Below are positions 30,703-41,881 of a stretch of 64,000 nucleotides of DNA, piece after piece. Position numbers and translations under genes: made by a program. The notes beneath the pieces were generated by a model. It saw only the letters and a program-made list of their open reading frames with translations, was not told the origin of the DNA and ran no database searches. Within the stretch, counting starts at the first letter, position 1. Each line of letters begins with the position of its first letter. The stretch is from Abyssicoccus albus. Its GTDB lineage: Bacteria > Bacillota > Bacilli > Staphylococcales > Abyssicoccaceae. The DNA lies in the NCBI RefSeq assembly GCF_003815035.1, contig NZ_RKRK01000002.1, forward strand, positions 490,163-554,162, written 5' to 3'.

Positions 30703-31050
30703 ATGAGTATAAGAAGCGAACGTGTTGGAGAAGAAATCAAAAAGGTTATCTCTGAGACAATTAATAATAAGGTTAAAGACCCACGTATTGGATTTACTAC
30801 GGTGACAGATGTCGAAGTGACTGGGGATCTTGAACATGCAAAAGTATATTTGACAGTATTTGGAACCGAAAAAGAAAAGGAAGAAACTTTTAAAGCGCTT
30901 GATAAAGCAAATGGATTTATCCGAAATGAAATTGGTAAAGCAGTAAAACTTAGAGTTGTACCAGATTTAACATTTATTTATGATGAATCAATTGATTACG
31001 GTAATAAGATAGAACGTATGATTGCAGAATTCAATAAAAAAGAAAAGTAA
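30703..31050 (+). CDS. rbfA: Ribosome-binding factor A
   Basis: A 115-residue KH-fold protein for 16S rRNA 5' end maturation and cold adaptation. Family features: [17 protein letters not shown] opening, the [20 protein letters not shown] segment (residues about 23-42), and the [20 protein letters not shown]-terminus. GAGGTG precedes ATG 30703. It ends the nusA-infB series; a hairpin that includes the truB ribosome site comes next. Confidence 0.96.
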   Translation: MSIRSERVGEEIKKVISETINNKVKDPRIGFTTVTDVEVTGDLEHAKVYLTVFGTEKEKEETFKALDKANGFIRNEIGKAVKLRVVPDLTFIYDESIDYGNKIERMIAEFNKKEK

Positions 31051-31076
31051 TGCACCTAATCAATGATAATAGACAA

Positions 31077-31106
31077 TTGACGACCTCTCTTGTACACTAC
31101 TATTAG
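31077..31106 (+). promoter_or_regulatory. Candidate truB promoter embedded in a hairpin
   Basis: The -35-like TTGACG (31077-31082) and -10-like TATTAG (31101-31106) are 18 nt apart. The spacer is the left arm of the hairpin and the -10 covers its loop, so a transcript started here would lack the left arm. Confidence 0.4.
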
Positions 31107-31128
31107 TGTATAGGAGAGGTGTTTTTTT
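31083..31128 (+). terminator. 17-bp hairpin and T-run that also holds the truB ribosome site
   Basis: Left arm 31083-31099 and right arm 31104-31120 pair over 17 bp with two G-T pairs and a CTAT loop, followed by seven T (31122-31128). The right arm contains AGGAGAGGT, the truB Shine-Dalgarno. It can act as a terminator for rbfA transcripts and hides the ribosome site in read-through RNA. Confidence 0.7.
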
Positions 31129-31129
31129 G

Positions 31130-32131
31130 ATGGATGGAATTATTCCGATATATAAACCACGAGGTATGACAAGTCATGATGTTGTATTTCAATTGCGTAA
31201 AATATTAAAGACAAAAAAGATTGGGCATACGGGTACATTAGACCCTGAAGTAGATGGCGTTTTACCAATATGTGTTGGACGAGCAACTAAAATCAGTGAT
31301 TATATGATGAATACAGGAAAGACATACGCTGCACAAATTACGCTCGGTATTCAAACAACGACAGAAGATCAGACAGGTGAAGTGATTAACATTGATCATA
31401 GACTTCCCGAAAAGTTTAAGAATTTCAATGATAATGAGATAGAAGATTATATAGATTCAAAGTTGAAAACATTCATCGGTGAGATTGAACAAATACCTCC
31501 AATGTATTCTGCTGTGAAAGTAAATGGCCGTAAATTATATGAATATGCCAGAAATAATGAAACGGTAGAGAGACCGAGAAGACAAGTCATGATTTATGCT
31601 ATCAAAAGACAATCAAAAGTCTTGAACACGAAATATCATCTTGATGGGGAATGTTATAGTGTATATACATTCGATGTTGAAATTGAATGTGGCAAAGGAA
31701 CATATATAAGAACTTTAGCGACACAAATCGCTGAAGCATTAAATACGATAGGTCATATGTCAAAGTTGACACGAACAAAATCTGCACAATTTAAATTAGT
31801 AGATAGTATAACACTTAAAGATTTATCTGAAATGACTTTTGAAGAACAGAATAATACGTTGTTGCCGATGGAATATGGTTTAAGACATATGCCAACAATA
31901 CAATTGAATGAACATCTTATTAAAAAAGTACAGTATGGTCAAAAGTTAAAACGGTCTTTATTTGAAGATTTAACATTAAGGGTATTAGACTCATCACAAA
32001 ATGTGATTCAAACATATGCCAATTTGATGGAGGATGAAACGGTTTTAATGTATGATAATAAAGCAGTGGCGATATATATGCCAGATCAAGAAGATGATTC
32101 AATTGTGAGAGCGAAAAAAGTTTTTAACTAA
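31130..32131 (+). CDS. truB: tRNA pseudouridine-55 synthase
   Basis: A 333-residue enzyme that makes pseudouridine 55 in the T loop of tRNAs. The catalytic aspartate D38 is in HTGTLDPEVDGVLP; KPRGMTSHDVV (9-19) and the GTYIRTLA block (near 197) are TruB signatures; a C-terminal PUA-like domain follows. It begins at ATG 31130, ten nt after the ribosome site in the hairpin; the open frame extends to 31106 through the hairpin but that part is not coding. ribF follows after 152 AT-rich nt with only a weak inverted repeat (32159-32170 and 32189-32199). Confidence 0.95.
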   Translation: MDGIIPIYKPRGMTSHDVVFQLRKILKTKKIGHTGTLDPEVDGVLPICVGRATKISDYMMNTGKTYAAQITLGIQTTTEDQTGEVINIDHRLPEKFKNFNDNEIEDYIDSKLKTFIGEIEQIPPMYSAVKVNGRKLYEYARNNETVERPRRQVMIYAIKRQSKVLNTKYHLDGECYSVYTFDVEIECGKGTYIRTLATQIAEALNTIGHMSKLTRTKSAQFKLVDSITLKDLSEMTFEEQNNTLLPMEYGLRHMPTIQLNEHLIKKVQYGQKLKRSLFEDLTLRVLDSSQNVIQTYANLMEDETVLMYDNKAVAIYMPDQEDDSIVRAKKVFN

Positions 32132-32283
32132 ATATTAAATAAAATAATAGTATAAAAAAGTAATATTAATTTTATTGTTTTTAGTAAGATTAATATACTA
32201 AATAATCATAATTATTATCGATTATATTCATAACATAAATATAAACAAACAATTACTTTAAACATTTAGGAGTGCAATAATCA

Positions 32284-33228
32284 ATGAAAACAATTGTAAT
32301 GCAAAATCCTTTGAAAGAAAAATATGATCATGATGATATCGCTGTTGCGATTGGTTTTTTTGATGGTATTCATCTTGGACATCAACAAGTTATTCACAAA
32401 ATGATAGATATTGCAGAAGAGAAACAATTAAAAAAAGCGGTTATGACATTTGACCCACATCCATCTGTTGTTTTAAATCATGAGATGAAGAGAACAACTT
32501 ATGTTACGCCGATTGAAGAGAAGAAAGAAATTTTCGCTTGCATGGGTATTGATTATTTATTTATCATTCCATTTACATCATCATTTGCCAATATGTCAGA
32601 ACAAAACTTTATTCGTGATTATTTCACGTTGAATCACGTGAAGCATGTCATCGCTGGTTTTGACTTTACGTATGGTAAATATGGCAAGGGTAACATGTTG
32701 AAATTAGAAGATGATAAAGATGGTTTCGAGGTGACAATGGTTCAAAAAGAAATGATCGATGATGATAAAATATCTACAACAAATATATTAAAAGCGTTAA
32801 AAAGTGGTGAGACAAAGCGTGCAAATGCAATGTTAGGTCGTCCATATTCAATCAAAGGGTTCGTCGTTCAAGGAGAAAAACGTGGTCGTACGATTGGATT
32901 CAGAACAGCAAATGTCATGCCGAAAGAAGATTATGTCATTCCAAAAGTTGGTGTTCATGCAGTGCGATTTAAATTATTAAGTCAAAATAAAACATATAAT
33001 GGTGTATGTAATGTTGGATATAAGCCAACATTTAATGATCCATCAGTCAACCAGTTGACGATAGAGGTAAATATCTTTGAATTTGATGAATCGATATATG
33101 GGGAGAGCGTTGAAGTTGAATGGTATGAATTTATTAGAGATGAGAAAAAGTTCGACGGAATTGATGCGTTAATTGAACAAATACAACAAGACGTCATTCA
33201 ATCGAAACAAATATTATCTAATGTCTAA
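32284..33228 (+). CDS. ribF: Bifunctional riboflavin kinase / FAD synthetase
   Basis: A 314-residue enzyme making FMN and then FAD. The N-terminal nucleotidyltransferase domain has GFFDGIHLGHQQVI (near 23-36) and FDPHP (near 57); GFDFTYGKYGKGN (near 126) is typical of the family. The C-terminal riboflavin kinase domain has GRTIGFRTANVM (near 201) and the GVCNVGYKPTF block (near 240). ATG 32284 follows TAGGAG with a rather long spacing. It stands alone between truB and rpsO. Confidence 0.95.
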   Translation: MKTIVMQNPLKEKYDHDDIAVAIGFFDGIHLGHQQVIHKMIDIAEEKQLKKAVMTFDPHPSVVLNHEMKRTTYVTPIEEKKEIFACMGIDYLFIIPFTSSFANMSEQNFIRDYFTLNHVKHVIAGFDFTYGKYGKGNMLKLEDDKDGFEVTMVQKEMIDDDKISTTNILKALKSGETKRANAMLGRPYSIKGFVVQGEKRGRTIGFRTANVMPKEDYVIPKVGVHAVRFKLLSQNKTYNGVCNVGYKPTFNDPSVNQLTIEVNIFEFDESIYGESVEVEWYEFIRDEKKFDGIDALIEQIQQDVIQSKQILSNV

Positions 33229-33239
33229 TCAAAAACTAT

Positions 33240-33268
33240 TTGCTTTTTATGACCGTTTCATGTATAAT
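33240..33268 (+). promoter_or_regulatory. Promoter for rpsO
   Basis: The -35 TTGCTT (33240-33245) and perfect -10 TATAAT (33263-33268) are 17 nt apart, just after the ribF stop. Confidence 0.65.
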
Positions 33269-33274
33269 TCATTA

Positions 33275-33353
33275 AGTACCTTTAACTTGGTCTTACGACA
33301 CTCCAACGTATTCTAGGTTATCGGTGAATTTAACATATAGGAGGCTATTTATT
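33275..33353 (+). promoter_or_regulatory. rpsO mRNA leader, candidate S15 autoregulatory element
   Basis: Short leader between the predicted start site and rpsO. TTGG (33287-33290) can pair with CCAA (33303-33306) around TTACGACACT, and flanking AAC and GTT extend it. The sequence resembles Bacillus-type S15 leaders from memory, including the ACGACACTCC block; S15 control of its own mRNA is known in several bacteria. Confidence 0.45.
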
Positions 33354-33623
33354 ATGGCGATTACACAACAACAAAAAAACGATATTATTAAAGAATATCG
33401 TGTACATGACACAGACACTGGATCTCCAGAAGTACAGATTGCTGTACTGACTGCAGAAATCAATGCATTGAATGAACACTTAAAAATGCATAAGAAAGAT
33501 CATCACTCTCGTCGTGGATTATTAAAAATGGTTGGTCGTCGTAAACATTTATTAACTTATTTACGTGAAAAAGATGTTCAACGTTACCGTGAATTAATTA
33601 ATAAATTAGGTTTACGTCGCTAA
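33354..33623 (+). CDS. rpsO: 30S ribosomal protein S15
   Basis: An 89-residue primary 16S rRNA-binding protein. The sequence [15 protein letters not shown] and the [28 protein letters not shown] and [10 protein letters not shown] blocks are textbook S15. The open frame reaches 33324, but AGGAGG upstream of ATG 33354 fixes the start. It has its own promoter and leader and a strong terminator, and pnp follows as in most bacteria. Confidence 0.98.
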   Translation: MAITQQQKNDIIKEYRVHDTDTGSPEVQIAVLTAEINALNEHLKMHKKDHHSRRGLLKMVGRRKHLLTYLREKDVQRYRELINKLGLRR

Positions 33624-33639
33624 TTTAAATAAACGTATT

Positions 33640-33669
33640 AAAAGCAACTCTTTTAGAGTTGCTTTTTTT
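33640..33669 (+). terminator. Terminator after rpsO
   Basis: An 11-bp stem AAAAGCAACTC (33640-33650) with its complement (33656-33666), loop TTTTA, followed by T. Confidence 0.88.
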
Positions 33670-33769
33670 GTTTTATATGAAGGGTTAAAACATGATAGAA
33701 TAGATATAAGTGAGTATTAACGATTTTTGAGCACATTCATCACATGAATGTAGAAATGAGGAATGAAAT

Positions 33770-35899
33770 ATGTCGAATGAACATTTAAAGAAAATATTTG
33801 AAACAACTTGGGCGAATAGACCATTAGTTGTTGAAACGAATCATATCGCAAAACAAGCTAACGGTGCAGTCATCATCCGTTATGGTGATACAGTGGTCTT
33901 AACGACTGCGACAGCATCTAAGGAACCTAAAGATGTAGATTTCTTCCCGTTAATGATTGCATATGAAGAGAAAATGTATGCAGCGGGTAAAATCCCTGGT
34001 GGATTCAATAAACGAGAAGGACGACCAAGTGAAGAAGCAACATTGACTTCAAGACTCATTGATCGTCCAATTAGACCAATGTTCCCTAAAGGATATCGCC
34101 ATGATGTTCAAGTCATCAGTATGGTCTTGAGTGTAGATCCTGATGCAAGTCCACAAATGGCTGCAATGCTTGGTTCAAGTTTAGCATTATGCGTGAGTGA
34201 TATTCCTTTTGAAGCACCGATTGCTGGTGTGACGGTTGGATTAATTGATGACGAATTTATTATTAACCCGACAACTGAACAGTTAGAACATTCTTCACTT
34301 GAATTACAAGTGGCCGGAAACTATGAAGCGGTTAACATGGTTGAAGCTGGAGCGAAAGAAGTTTCAGAAGAAACAATGCTAAATGCAATTATGTTCGGTC
34401 ATGATGAAATAAAGAAACTGATAGAATTTCAACAAGAGATTGTTGAATCACTTAATGTTGAAAAGCAGTCTTTTGAACCTGTAGAAATGGATGAGTCTTT
34501 AGAAGAAGCAGTTAATGCTAAATCATTACAGTTCGGTCTTGAAGAAGCAATCTTGAAAAAAGATAAACAACAAAGAGAAGATGAAATCACAACAATCCAA
34601 CAACAGATAGAGGTTGAATTTGAATCTGTCTATAGTGAACTCGATGAAGATGAAATGAAAGATAAAATCAATGAAGTGAATAAAATCTTCGATGCGTTAA
34701 TTAAAAGTGAAGTTCGTCGTTTGATAACAGATGAAAAAATCAGACCAGATGGACGTAAACCAGATGAAATTAGACCATTAAGTTCAGAAGTAGGTCTATT
34801 ACCTAGAGTTCATGGCTCTGGATTATTTACTAGAGGGCAAACACAAGCATTAAGCGTTGTAACACTTGGTGCACTTGGTGAACATCAAGTGATAGACGGT
34901 CTAGGGGTTGAGGAAGAGAAACGATATATGCATCATTATAACTTCCCGAGTTTTTCTGTTGGTGAAACAGGTCCAATGAGAGGACCAGGACGACGTGAAA
35001 TTGGACACGGTGCACTTGGTGAACGTGCATTACTTCAAGTCATCCCGAACAAGGAACAATTTCCTTACACGATTCGAGTTGTCAGTGAAGTGTTAGAATC
35101 CAATGGATCAACATCTCAAGCATCTATTTGCGGTTCAACGCTTGCATTAATGAATGCAGGGGTTCCGATTAAAGCACCAGTTGCGGGTATCGCAATGGGC
35201 CTAGTGAAAAAAGATGAAAACTATACAATCCTTTCAGATATTCAAGGTATGGAAGATGCCCTTGGTGATATGGACTTTAAGGTTGCAGGAACAAAACAAG
35301 GTATCACTGCGATTCAAATGGATATTAAAATCGATGGATTATCAAGACAAATTTTAGAAGAAGCGTTAGAACAAGCTCGTATTGGACGTTTGCATATCTT
35401 GAATCATATGTTAGAAACGATACCGACTGTGAGTGAAACATTAAGTGAATATGCGCCTAAAGTTGAACAAATGAAAATCAACCCTGATAAGATTCGTGAT
35501 GTTATTGGACCGGGTGGTAAGAAAATTAATGAAATCATTGATGCCACTGATGTAAAAATTGATATTGAACAAGATGGTACTGTGATCATTGGATCAAGCA
35601 ACCAAGAAATGATTAATAAGGCGAAAGAAATGATTGAAGAAATTACACGAGAAGCTAAGGTCGGTCAAACTTATATGGCTAAAGTAAGACGAGTAGAAAA
35701 GTTTGGTGCTTTCGTTGAATTGTTTAAAGGGACAGATGCACTCGTTCACATCTCTCAATTGGCACATGAACGCGTCAACAAAACGGAAGATGTTGTGAAT
35801 ATGGACGATGAAATTTTAGTTAAAGTGACAGAAATCGATGATAAAGGACGAGTGAGTGCGTCTAGGAAAGCAGTATTACCTAAACCGGATCAGTCATAA
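33770..35899 (+). CDS. pnp: Polynucleotide phosphorylase
   Basis: A 709-residue phosphorolytic 3'-5' exoribonuclease of the RNA degradosome. Two RNase PH-like domains (about 10-215 and 325-550; [15 protein letters not shown] lies in the second), then KH with [12 protein letters not shown] (near 580) and an S1 domain (about 630-700; KFGAFVELF). An acidic helical stretch links the two core domains. ATG 33770 follows GAGGAA. rnjB is the next gene, and both act in mRNA decay. Confidence 0.97.
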   Translation: MSNEHLKKIFETTWANRPLVVETNHIAKQANGAVIIRYGDTVVLTTATASKEPKDVDFFPLMIAYEEKMYAAGKIPGGFNKREGRPSEEATLTSRLIDRPIRPMFPKGYRHDVQVISMVLSVDPDASPQMAAMLGSSLALCVSDIPFEAPIAGVTVGLIDDEFIINPTTEQLEHSSLELQVAGNYEAVNMVEAGAKEVSEETMLNAIMFGHDEIKKLIEFQQEIVESLNVEKQSFEPVEMDESLEEAVNAKSLQFGLEEAILKKDKQQREDEITTIQQQIEVEFESVYSELDEDEMKDKINEVNKIFDALIKSEVRRLITDEKIRPDGRKPDEIRPLSSEVGLLPRVHGSGLFTRGQTQALSVVTLGALGEHQVIDGLGVEEEKRYMHHYNFPSFSVGETGPMRGPGRREIGHGALGERALLQVIPNKEQFPYTIRVVSEVLESNGSTSQASICGSTLALMNAGVPIKAPVAGIAMGLVKKDENYTILSDIQGMEDALGDMDFKVAGTKQGITAIQMDIKIDGLSRQILEEALEQARIGRLHILNHMLETIPTVSETLSEYAPKVEQMKINPDKIRDVIGPGGKKINEIIDATDVKIDIEQDGTVIIGSSNQEMINKAKEMIEEITREAKVGQTYMAKVRRVEKFGAFVELFKGTDALVHISQLAHERVNKTEDVVNMDDEILVKVTEIDDKGRVSASRKAVLPKPDQS

Positions 35900-35989
35900 T
35901 AATCGGTTTAGAATTAATAATCAATATTTAATTCAATTGTTAATCATATAACAGTGAATGAAGTTAACGGGTTTTTAGGAGGAAAAGCA

Positions 35990-37714
35990 TTGACTAATAA
36001 TAAAGAACAAGAATCACAAAATCATGCAAAACAATCAAAAAATAGACAGAAACACAACCAAAACATAAAAATTATTCCCCTCGGCGGTGTCGGTGAAATT
36101 GCAAAGAATATGTACATCGTTGAGGTTGATGATGAAATGTTCATGTTTGATGCTGGGTTAATGTTTCCTGAAGATGAAATGTTAGGTATCGACGCAGTAA
36201 TTCCTGATATTAGCTATGTCATTCAAAATAAACATAAACTTAAAGGCATATTCTTATCACATGGACATGATGATTCAATTGGGGCTATTCCATATATTAT
36301 GGATAAAGTAAACGCTCCAATCTATGCATCTAAATTAACATTAGCGCTAGTTAAGGATGCTTTGATTGAACATAAAGTAGAACGAAAAGTTAAATTTTTT
36401 ACAATTAATGAAGACAGTGTGATGAAGTTTGATCATGTTCATATGACATTCTTTAATACAACACATAGTATACCGGATGCTTATGGTGTAGCTTTACACA
36501 CACAATACGGTGCGATTGTGTATACTGGTGAATTCAAAATGGATCAAACGATGCAAGGAAAATACTCGATGAATATCATTAAAATGAGCGAAGTTGCATC
36601 GAATGGAGTCTTTGCATTAATCAGTGATTCAACAAGTGCTGAGAAGCAAGGGTTCAATACACCAGAATCTGAAATTGGATCTCATATACTCGATGAATTC
36701 AGCAAAAGTAAAGCGCGTATTATCGTGTCATGTTATGCTTCAAACTTTATTCGGATTCAACAAGTGCTTGATGCTGCGGCAAGTACAAATCGTAAAGTTT
36801 CATTTTTAGGAAAGAGTCTTGAGAGCTCATTTAGTATTGCTAGAAAACTTGGATACTTTAATATTGCGGATGATCTTTTAATACCAATTCATAAAGTGGA
36901 AGATTATCCAGATAATGAAGTTGTAGTGATCGCTACTGGATCTGAAGGTGAACCGATTGAGAACCTTCAACGTATGGCGAAAGGTCAGCATAATATTTTG
37001 AATTTAAAACCAAAGGATAATGTCTTTATCACAACAACACCATCATCTAATATGGAAGTTGTGTTATATCAAACAATGAATGATATCGTCAAAGCCGGTG
37101 CAAATATTATAAGTAATGCTGCAAAAGTACATGCATCGAGTCATGGAACGAGTGAGGAATTAAGGTTTGTGATTAATTTAATGAAACCGAAGTACTTTAT
37201 TCCAGTTCAAGGTGAATTTAAAATGCAAATTGCTCACGCAAAAATTGCAAGTGAGACTGGTGTTGTTCCAGAAAATATATATTTATTAGAAAAAGGCGAC
37301 GTCCTAAGTTATGATTCAGAGCAAATGACCGTGCTTAAAAAAGTTGAAGCAAGCAATGTATTAATTGATGGTCGTGGCGTAGGCGATGTCGGAAATATTG
37401 TTTTACGCGATCGAAGAATATTAAGTGAAGACGGAATTTTTATTATTGTTGTGACGATTGATAAAAATAAAAAAGAAATTGTTGCAGGACCTAAAATCCA
37501 ATCTCGTGGATTCGTATATGTCAGAAAATCAGAAGAATTATTACAAGAAGCAGATGAAGCAGTAATTGAAATTGTTAAGGATAAACTATCTGAAAATCGT
37601 CTTGATTGGTCAGAGATGAAATCAGATATTAGAGATCGCTTAGGAAAAATGATGTATGATGAAACGAAGAGAAGACCAATGATTATCCCTATTATTCAAG
37701 AAGTGAAATCATAA
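35990..37714 (+). CDS. rnjB: Ribonuclease J2
   Basis: A 574-residue metallo-beta-lactamase/beta-CASP nuclease that partners RNase J1 in 5'-3' decay and rRNA processing. The N-terminal [16 protein letters not shown] opens the MBL fold. The zinc motif is [13 protein letters not shown] where J1 has HGHxDH, so the usual second histidine is replaced, as is known for J2, the weaker partner. It starts at TTG 35990 behind TTAGGAGG; the open frame to 35954 runs through this site and is not conserved. A 14-bp terminator follows. Confidence 0.93.
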   Translation: MTNNKEQESQNHAKQSKNRQKHNQNIKIIPLGGVGEIAKNMYIVEVDDEMFMFDAGLMFPEDEMLGIDAVIPDISYVIQNKHKLKGIFLSHGHDDSIGAIPYIMDKVNAPIYASKLTLALVKDALIEHKVERKVKFFTINEDSVMKFDHVHMTFFNTTHSIPDAYGVALHTQYGAIVYTGEFKMDQTMQGKYSMNIIKMSEVASNGVFALISDSTSAEKQGFNTPESEIGSHILDEFSKSKARIIVSCYASNFIRIQQVLDAAASTNRKVSFLGKSLESSFSIARKLGYFNIADDLLIPIHKVEDYPDNEVVVIATGSEGEPIENLQRMAKGQHNILNLKPKDNVFITTTPSSNMEVVLYQTMNDIVKAGANIISNAAKVHASSHGTSEELRFVINLMKPKYFIPVQGEFKMQIAHAKIASETGVVPENIYLLEKGDVLSYDSEQMTVLKKVEASNVLIDGRGVGDVGNIVLRDRRILSEDGIFIIVVTIDKNKKEIVAGPKIQSRGFVYVRKSEELLQEADEAVIEIVKDKLSENRLDWSEMKSDIRDRLGKMMYDETKRRPMIIPIIQEVKS

Positions 37715-37730
37715 CAGTATATTGTATATT

Positions 37731-37766
37731 AAAAGATAAAATGACCAGTCATTTTATCTTTTATAT
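37731..37766 (+). terminator. Terminator after rnjB
   Basis: A perfect 14-bp stem: 37731-37744 pairs with 37749-37762, loop CCAG. The A and T ends allow function in both directions. Confidence 0.85.
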
Positions 37767-37843
37767 CTGTTTAAGCAATGTGATCAAATATTGAACGTTT
37801 ATGTGTTGTATCATGAAAATGAATATGAAGAGGTGTCAAAGTG

Positions 37844-40426
37844 ATGGCAACGAAAAGAAAATCAAAAAAAAATACGAGATCAAACATCAAAACAACATCA
37901 AGACACCAATCAAATGGGCCGTTATATAGTGTTTTTAGTTTTATTATCATTATTCTTTTAATTTTAGCTGTATTTCATTTAGGAATGATCGGAATGTATA
38001 TTGATGCAGTGTTCAATTATTTATTTGGATTTGCACGTTTTTTCATTTATATATTAATATTATTAATATGCATTTATATTGGTAGTGTTCAAGCTTTACC
38101 GAAGTTAACTCGAAGAATGACAGGTTTTTTACTGCTGATACTCAGTGTCATGATTATGGCGCATTCCATTTTTTTAGCTCAGTCAAATCGTCAACTTCAT
38201 TCATTGGATCATCTTAAAAGTGCTTATAGCCAATCATATTTATATTTTAATGGTGGAGGTTTAATCGGTGATATATTGACACGATTTTTGACAACATTAA
38301 TTTCACCTGTAGGGACTATCATGATTGGTTTAATTGTATTATTTATTGCTGTAGTTTATATGATGAATAAACATTTAAGACATGTACTACATAAACTATT
38401 CTCGTCATTCAAAGACAATTCATCTAAAGGATTGAATCAGTCGAAGCAATTTATAGATCAAAGACGTGAACAAAAGCGACATCAAAATGAAATATTGATA
38501 GCAAATGAACAAGAGTCGGTTGAACATATTGATGGTAAGGATCATCATAATATGACAAACCATTCAAATCAAAATATCGACATTGAAGTGACGGGTACAA
38601 CTGAAAGGCCATATTTAAAAGAGCAACCAAAAAAAGAACAAAGAAATAAAAGAAAAAGAAGTAAGTTATTCGCTCAAAACAACGGTAAAGAAGACGAACA
38701 ACTTAAACATGACTCACAAAATAATTCACAACAACCATTACAAAATGAAGAGAATGACACAGTAGATCAAACCCAGCCATCAAATGAAATCAATATCTTT
38801 AGCCATACAGAAAATGATATTTCAAATCAATCTGATGATATAAATCAAATGAATCATGACAATGAGGGGGAGTATTACTCTAATAAAAAGGATATTGGTG
38901 AAAGTTATCATGAAGATTCTAATCATCAACAAGAGGATGAAGGCTATGATGAATCGCAAATGGAGAGCATGGATGAGGCATTAACTAATGAAAGTGAACG
39001 TGCACTTAAAAAATATAAATTACCACCAATGTCTTTATTAAGCACGAACAGTAGTACGTTCAATCATGATAAAGCAGCAATTAAAGAAAAAGGTCAATTA
39101 TTAGAAAATACTTTAAAAAACTTTGGTGTCAATGCAAAAGTGACCCAAATTAAAATTGGACCGGCTGTAACCCAATATGAGGTTCAACCTGCTGTTGGGG
39201 TAAAAGTAAGTAAAATTGTTAATCTTCATAATGATATCGCATTAGCATTAGCAGCAAAAGACATTCGAATAGAAGCTCCAATTCCTGGTAAAAGTGCGAT
39301 TGGAATCGAAGTTCCTAATGGAGAAGTATCAATGGTTACGCTTCGTGAAGTGTTGACTAAAGGGGGAGCTAATCATCCATTGGAAGTAGCGCTCGGTAAA
39401 GATATTTCTGGAATGCCGATTACTGCTAAATTGAACAAGATGCCTCACTTGCTCGTTGCAGGAGCGACGGGTAGTGGTAAATCAGTATGTATTAACGGTA
39501 TTATTATCTCTATTTTGTTAAACGCACGTCCAGATGAAGTACGACTGATGATGATTGACCCTAAAATGGTAGAATTGAATATTTATAATGGAATTCCTCA
39601 TTTATTAACACCAGTTGTGACGAATCCCCAAAAAGCGGCACAAGCATTACAAAAAATTGTGAGTGAAATGGAACGACGCTATGATTTATTCAGTCATTCT
39701 AATACACGTAACATAGAAGGTTATAATGATTATATTGAACGAATGAATGACGAATTAGATGAAAAAACACCAAAATTACCGTATATCGTTGTCATTGTTG
39801 ATGAACTTGCTGATTTAATGATGGTTGCATCTAAAGAAGTTGAATCAAGTATTACACGCATTGCGCAGATGGCACGTGCAGCGGGAATTCACTTGATTAT
39901 TGCAACTCAAAGACCTTCTGTCGATGTCATTACAGGGATTATTAAAGCGAACATCCCATCAAGAATAGCATTCAGTGTTTCGTCATCAACAGATTCAAGA
40001 ACAATTATCGATAGTAATGGTGCAGACAAGTTGTTAGGTAAAGGAGATATGTTGTTCTTACCTTATGGTCAATCGAAACCGACTAGAATACAAGGTGCAT
40101 TTCTTTCTGATAAAGAAGTTGACGATGTCGTTTCTTATATTACAAACCAAATGACAGCGAATTATATTGAAGAGATGAAACCTGCTGAAGTAAATGAGTC
40201 GGACAATTCATCGAGTGAGGATGATTTATATCCGGATGTTAAAACATTTGTCATAGAACAGAATAAAGCGAGTGCATCATTGATACAAAGGCAATTTAGA
40301 GTTGGTTATAATCGAGCAGCTCGATTAATTGACGATTTAGAGAATGATGGAATTATTGGTCCATCACAAGGTAGTAAGCCGAGAGTAGTCTATAGTCAAG
40401 AAGAAGATGATATGAATGATTATTAA
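37844..40426 (+). CDS. ftsK: DNA translocase FtsK/SpoIIIE
   Basis: An 860-residue membrane-anchored DNA pump for chromosome segregation at the septum. Basic N-terminal tail, four membrane segments (about 28-165), a long Asn/Gln/His/Glu-rich linker (about 190-385), then the RecA-like motor with Walker [10 protein letters not shown] (near 540) and Walker [14 protein letters not shown] (near 650), and the C-terminal gamma winged helix (about 790-850) that reads polar DNA sequences. ATG 37844 has GAAGAGGTG eight nt upstream. The gntR-type gene that follows spoIIIE in S. aureus is missing; ymfF comes next. Confidence 0.96.
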   Translation: MATKRKSKKNTRSNIKTTSRHQSNGPLYSVFSFIIIILLILAVFHLGMIGMYIDAVFNYLFGFARFFIYILILLICIYIGSVQALPKLTRRMTGFLLLILSVMIMAHSIFLAQSNRQLHSLDHLKSAYSQSYLYFNGGGLIGDILTRFLTTLISPVGTIMIGLIVLFIAVVYMMNKHLRHVLHKLFSSFKDNSSKGLNQSKQFIDQRREQKRHQNEILIANEQESVEHIDGKDHHNMTNHSNQNIDIEVTGTTERPYLKEQPKKEQRNKRKRSKLFAQNNGKEDEQLKHDSQNNSQQPLQNEENDTVDQTQPSNEINIFSHTENDISNQSDDINQMNHDNEGEYYSNKKDIGESYHEDSNHQQEDEGYDESQMESMDEALTNESERALKKYKLPPMSLLSTNSSTFNHDKAAIKEKGQLLENTLKNFGVNAKVTQIKIGPAVTQYEVQPAVGVKVSKIVNLHNDIALALAAKDIRIEAPIPGKSAIGIEVPNGEVSMVTLREVLTKGGANHPLEVALGKDISGMPITAKLNKMPHLLVAGATGSGKSVCINGIIISILLNARPDEVRLMMIDPKMVELNIYNGIPHLLTPVVTNPQKAAQALQKIVSEMERRYDLFSHSNTRNIEGYNDYIERMNDELDEKTPKLPYIVVIVDELADLMMVASKEVESSITRIAQMARAAGIHLIIATQRPSVDVITGIIKANIPSRIAFSVSSSTDSRTIIDSNGADKLLGKGDMLFLPYGQSKPTRIQGAFLSDKEVDDVVSYITNQMTANYIEEMKPAEVNESDNSSSEDDLYPDVKTFVIEQNKASASLIQRQFRVGYNRAARLIDDLENDGIIGPSQGSKPRVVYSQEEDDMNDY

Positions 40427-40495
40427 TCATGAGTAAAAATCTTCTTTTTAAGTAATTTATATTAAAATTTGATACAGTAAGATTATAATGATATA

Positions 40496-40555
40496 CCACA
40501 TAATGAATAAATCTATATTCAAAGTTTATAGATTCGTTTATTATGTGGTCATTTT
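40496..40555. other. 22-bp hairpin between ftsK and ymfF
   Basis: The left arm 40496-40517 pairs with the right arm 40527-40548 over 22 bp with a single mismatch and two G-T pairs, around a 9-nt loop. TCATTTTT follows and the ymfF ribosome site AAGAGGTG lies directly after. It may end ftsK transcription or shape the ymfF leader; a TATAAT box (about 40483) lies just before the left arm. Confidence 0.65.
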
Positions 40556-40570
40556 TAAGAGGTGAAGACA

Positions 40571-41857
40571 ATGTACTCAGTCAGTTCAATACATACAAAA
40601 TCAATAGAACAAAGGTTAATTCATACATCGAAATTCAAGTCAAATGCCATTGTGATAAAATTAACATCGCCATTAGATGCTAAACGCATTATGAACCGTT
40701 CAATTATTTCTAGACTTATGATGAAATCTAATAGTGAATTTATCAATGAACAACAATTACTTGATCATTTAAGTGAATTATACGGTGCTCATTTATCTTC
40801 TTCGGTATCAAAACAAGGCGATTATCATGTCTTTACATTAGCATTGGAATTTATTAATGAGAAATTCATTCAATCTAATCAATTGATTGATGAAGCCGTT
40901 CAATTTATCATGCACCATCTATATTCACCTATCTATAAATCAGATAAGTTAACTTTAATTGAAAAAGCAAAACATCAAATAGAACAAGAAAAACTTTTGT
41001 TTAAAGACAAATTTATTAATATGAAAGATAATAGTGCTCAGATGAGCTTTCTTAAGTTAATAGAAGAAATGTATGCAGATGACTATCGTTATTTCTCACA
41101 AGGGAATGAGAATCTACTAAACGATGCTTCATTTGAATCAGTAATAGATGAGTATAGCAAAATGATTCAAAATGACCACATGACGATTTATATCGTCGGT
41201 GATGAATGTCACGAAATTAGTAAGCGATTAACACCACTCATAAAATATGAAGAAAATGATAGAGTTTCAATTCATGAACATCATAGAACGGCACAGTTCA
41301 TAGAGGATCAAGATAAAGTGTTAACTGAATATAAAGAGGTTGAACAAGCAAAATTAAATATAGGATTCAAAACGGACCTACCCTATAATCCATCAACATA
41401 TTATGATTTAATGGTGTTAAATTATATGTTAGGTGGTCATGCGAGCTCTTTATTATTTAGTGAGGTTCGTGAAAAAGAAAGTTTAGCGTATCAAATTCAT
41501 TCACAAATCGACAATAAAAAAGGTGGTCTTTACATTGTAAGCGGTGTACCACATCATAAAGTTGATAAAGCAAATGAAGTGATATTTGAACAAATAGAAA
41601 AGCTTAAAAACAATCAATTTGATGATGAAATGCTTCGAATGGCTAAAGTTGGATTGTATAATAGTCGAGTAGAATCGTTAGACCGTATAAAATCTATCGT
41701 TATGCAAGACTATCAGCTTAAATTTATTAATCATTCAACAAATATATTTGATTGGATGCAAAAGATAAATAATGTAACGCGAGAAAACATCGTCAACGTT
41801 GCAAAATCTCTAACACATCAAAAAACATATATTATGACACGTCATACAGATCAATAA
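40571..41857 (+). CDS. ymfF: M16-family peptidase-like protein YmfF (non-catalytic partner)
   Basis: A 428-residue insulinase-fold protein. The HxxEH zinc motif expected in the N-terminal half is absent, while the C-terminal part keeps the GGHASSLLFSEVREKESLAY block (near 285) that completes the active site of partner subunits. YmfF and YmfH pair like the two chains of other M16 enzymes; this is inferred from the family. ATG 40571 follows AAGAGGTG. ymfH starts 24 nt downstream. The substrate is unknown. Confidence 0.88.
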   Translation: MYSVSSIHTKSIEQRLIHTSKFKSNAIVIKLTSPLDAKRIMNRSIISRLMMKSNSEFINEQQLLDHLSELYGAHLSSSVSKQGDYHVFTLALEFINEKFIQSNQLIDEAVQFIMHHLYSPIYKSDKLTLIEKAKHQIEQEKLLFKDKFINMKDNSAQMSFLKLIEEMYADDYRYFSQGNENLLNDASFESVIDEYSKMIQNDHMTIYIVGDECHEISKRLTPLIKYEENDRVSIHEHHRTAQFIEDQDKVLTEYKEVEQAKLNIGFKTDLPYNPSTYYDLMVLNYMLGGHASSLLFSEVREKESLAYQIHSQIDNKKGGLYIVSGVPHHKVDKANEVIFEQIEKLKNNQFDDEMLRMAKVGLYNSRVESLDRIKSIVMQDYQLKFINHSTNIFDWMQKINNVTRENIVNVAKSLTHQKTYIMTRHTDQ

Positions 41858-41881
41858 AAACATTGTTAAAAAGGAGCATAT

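Noticed and set aside
35881-35910. Hairpin at the pnp stop codon as a terminator
   Set aside because: TAAACCGGAT and ATCGGTTTA pair with a bulge, but no T-run follows, and the left arm is coding.
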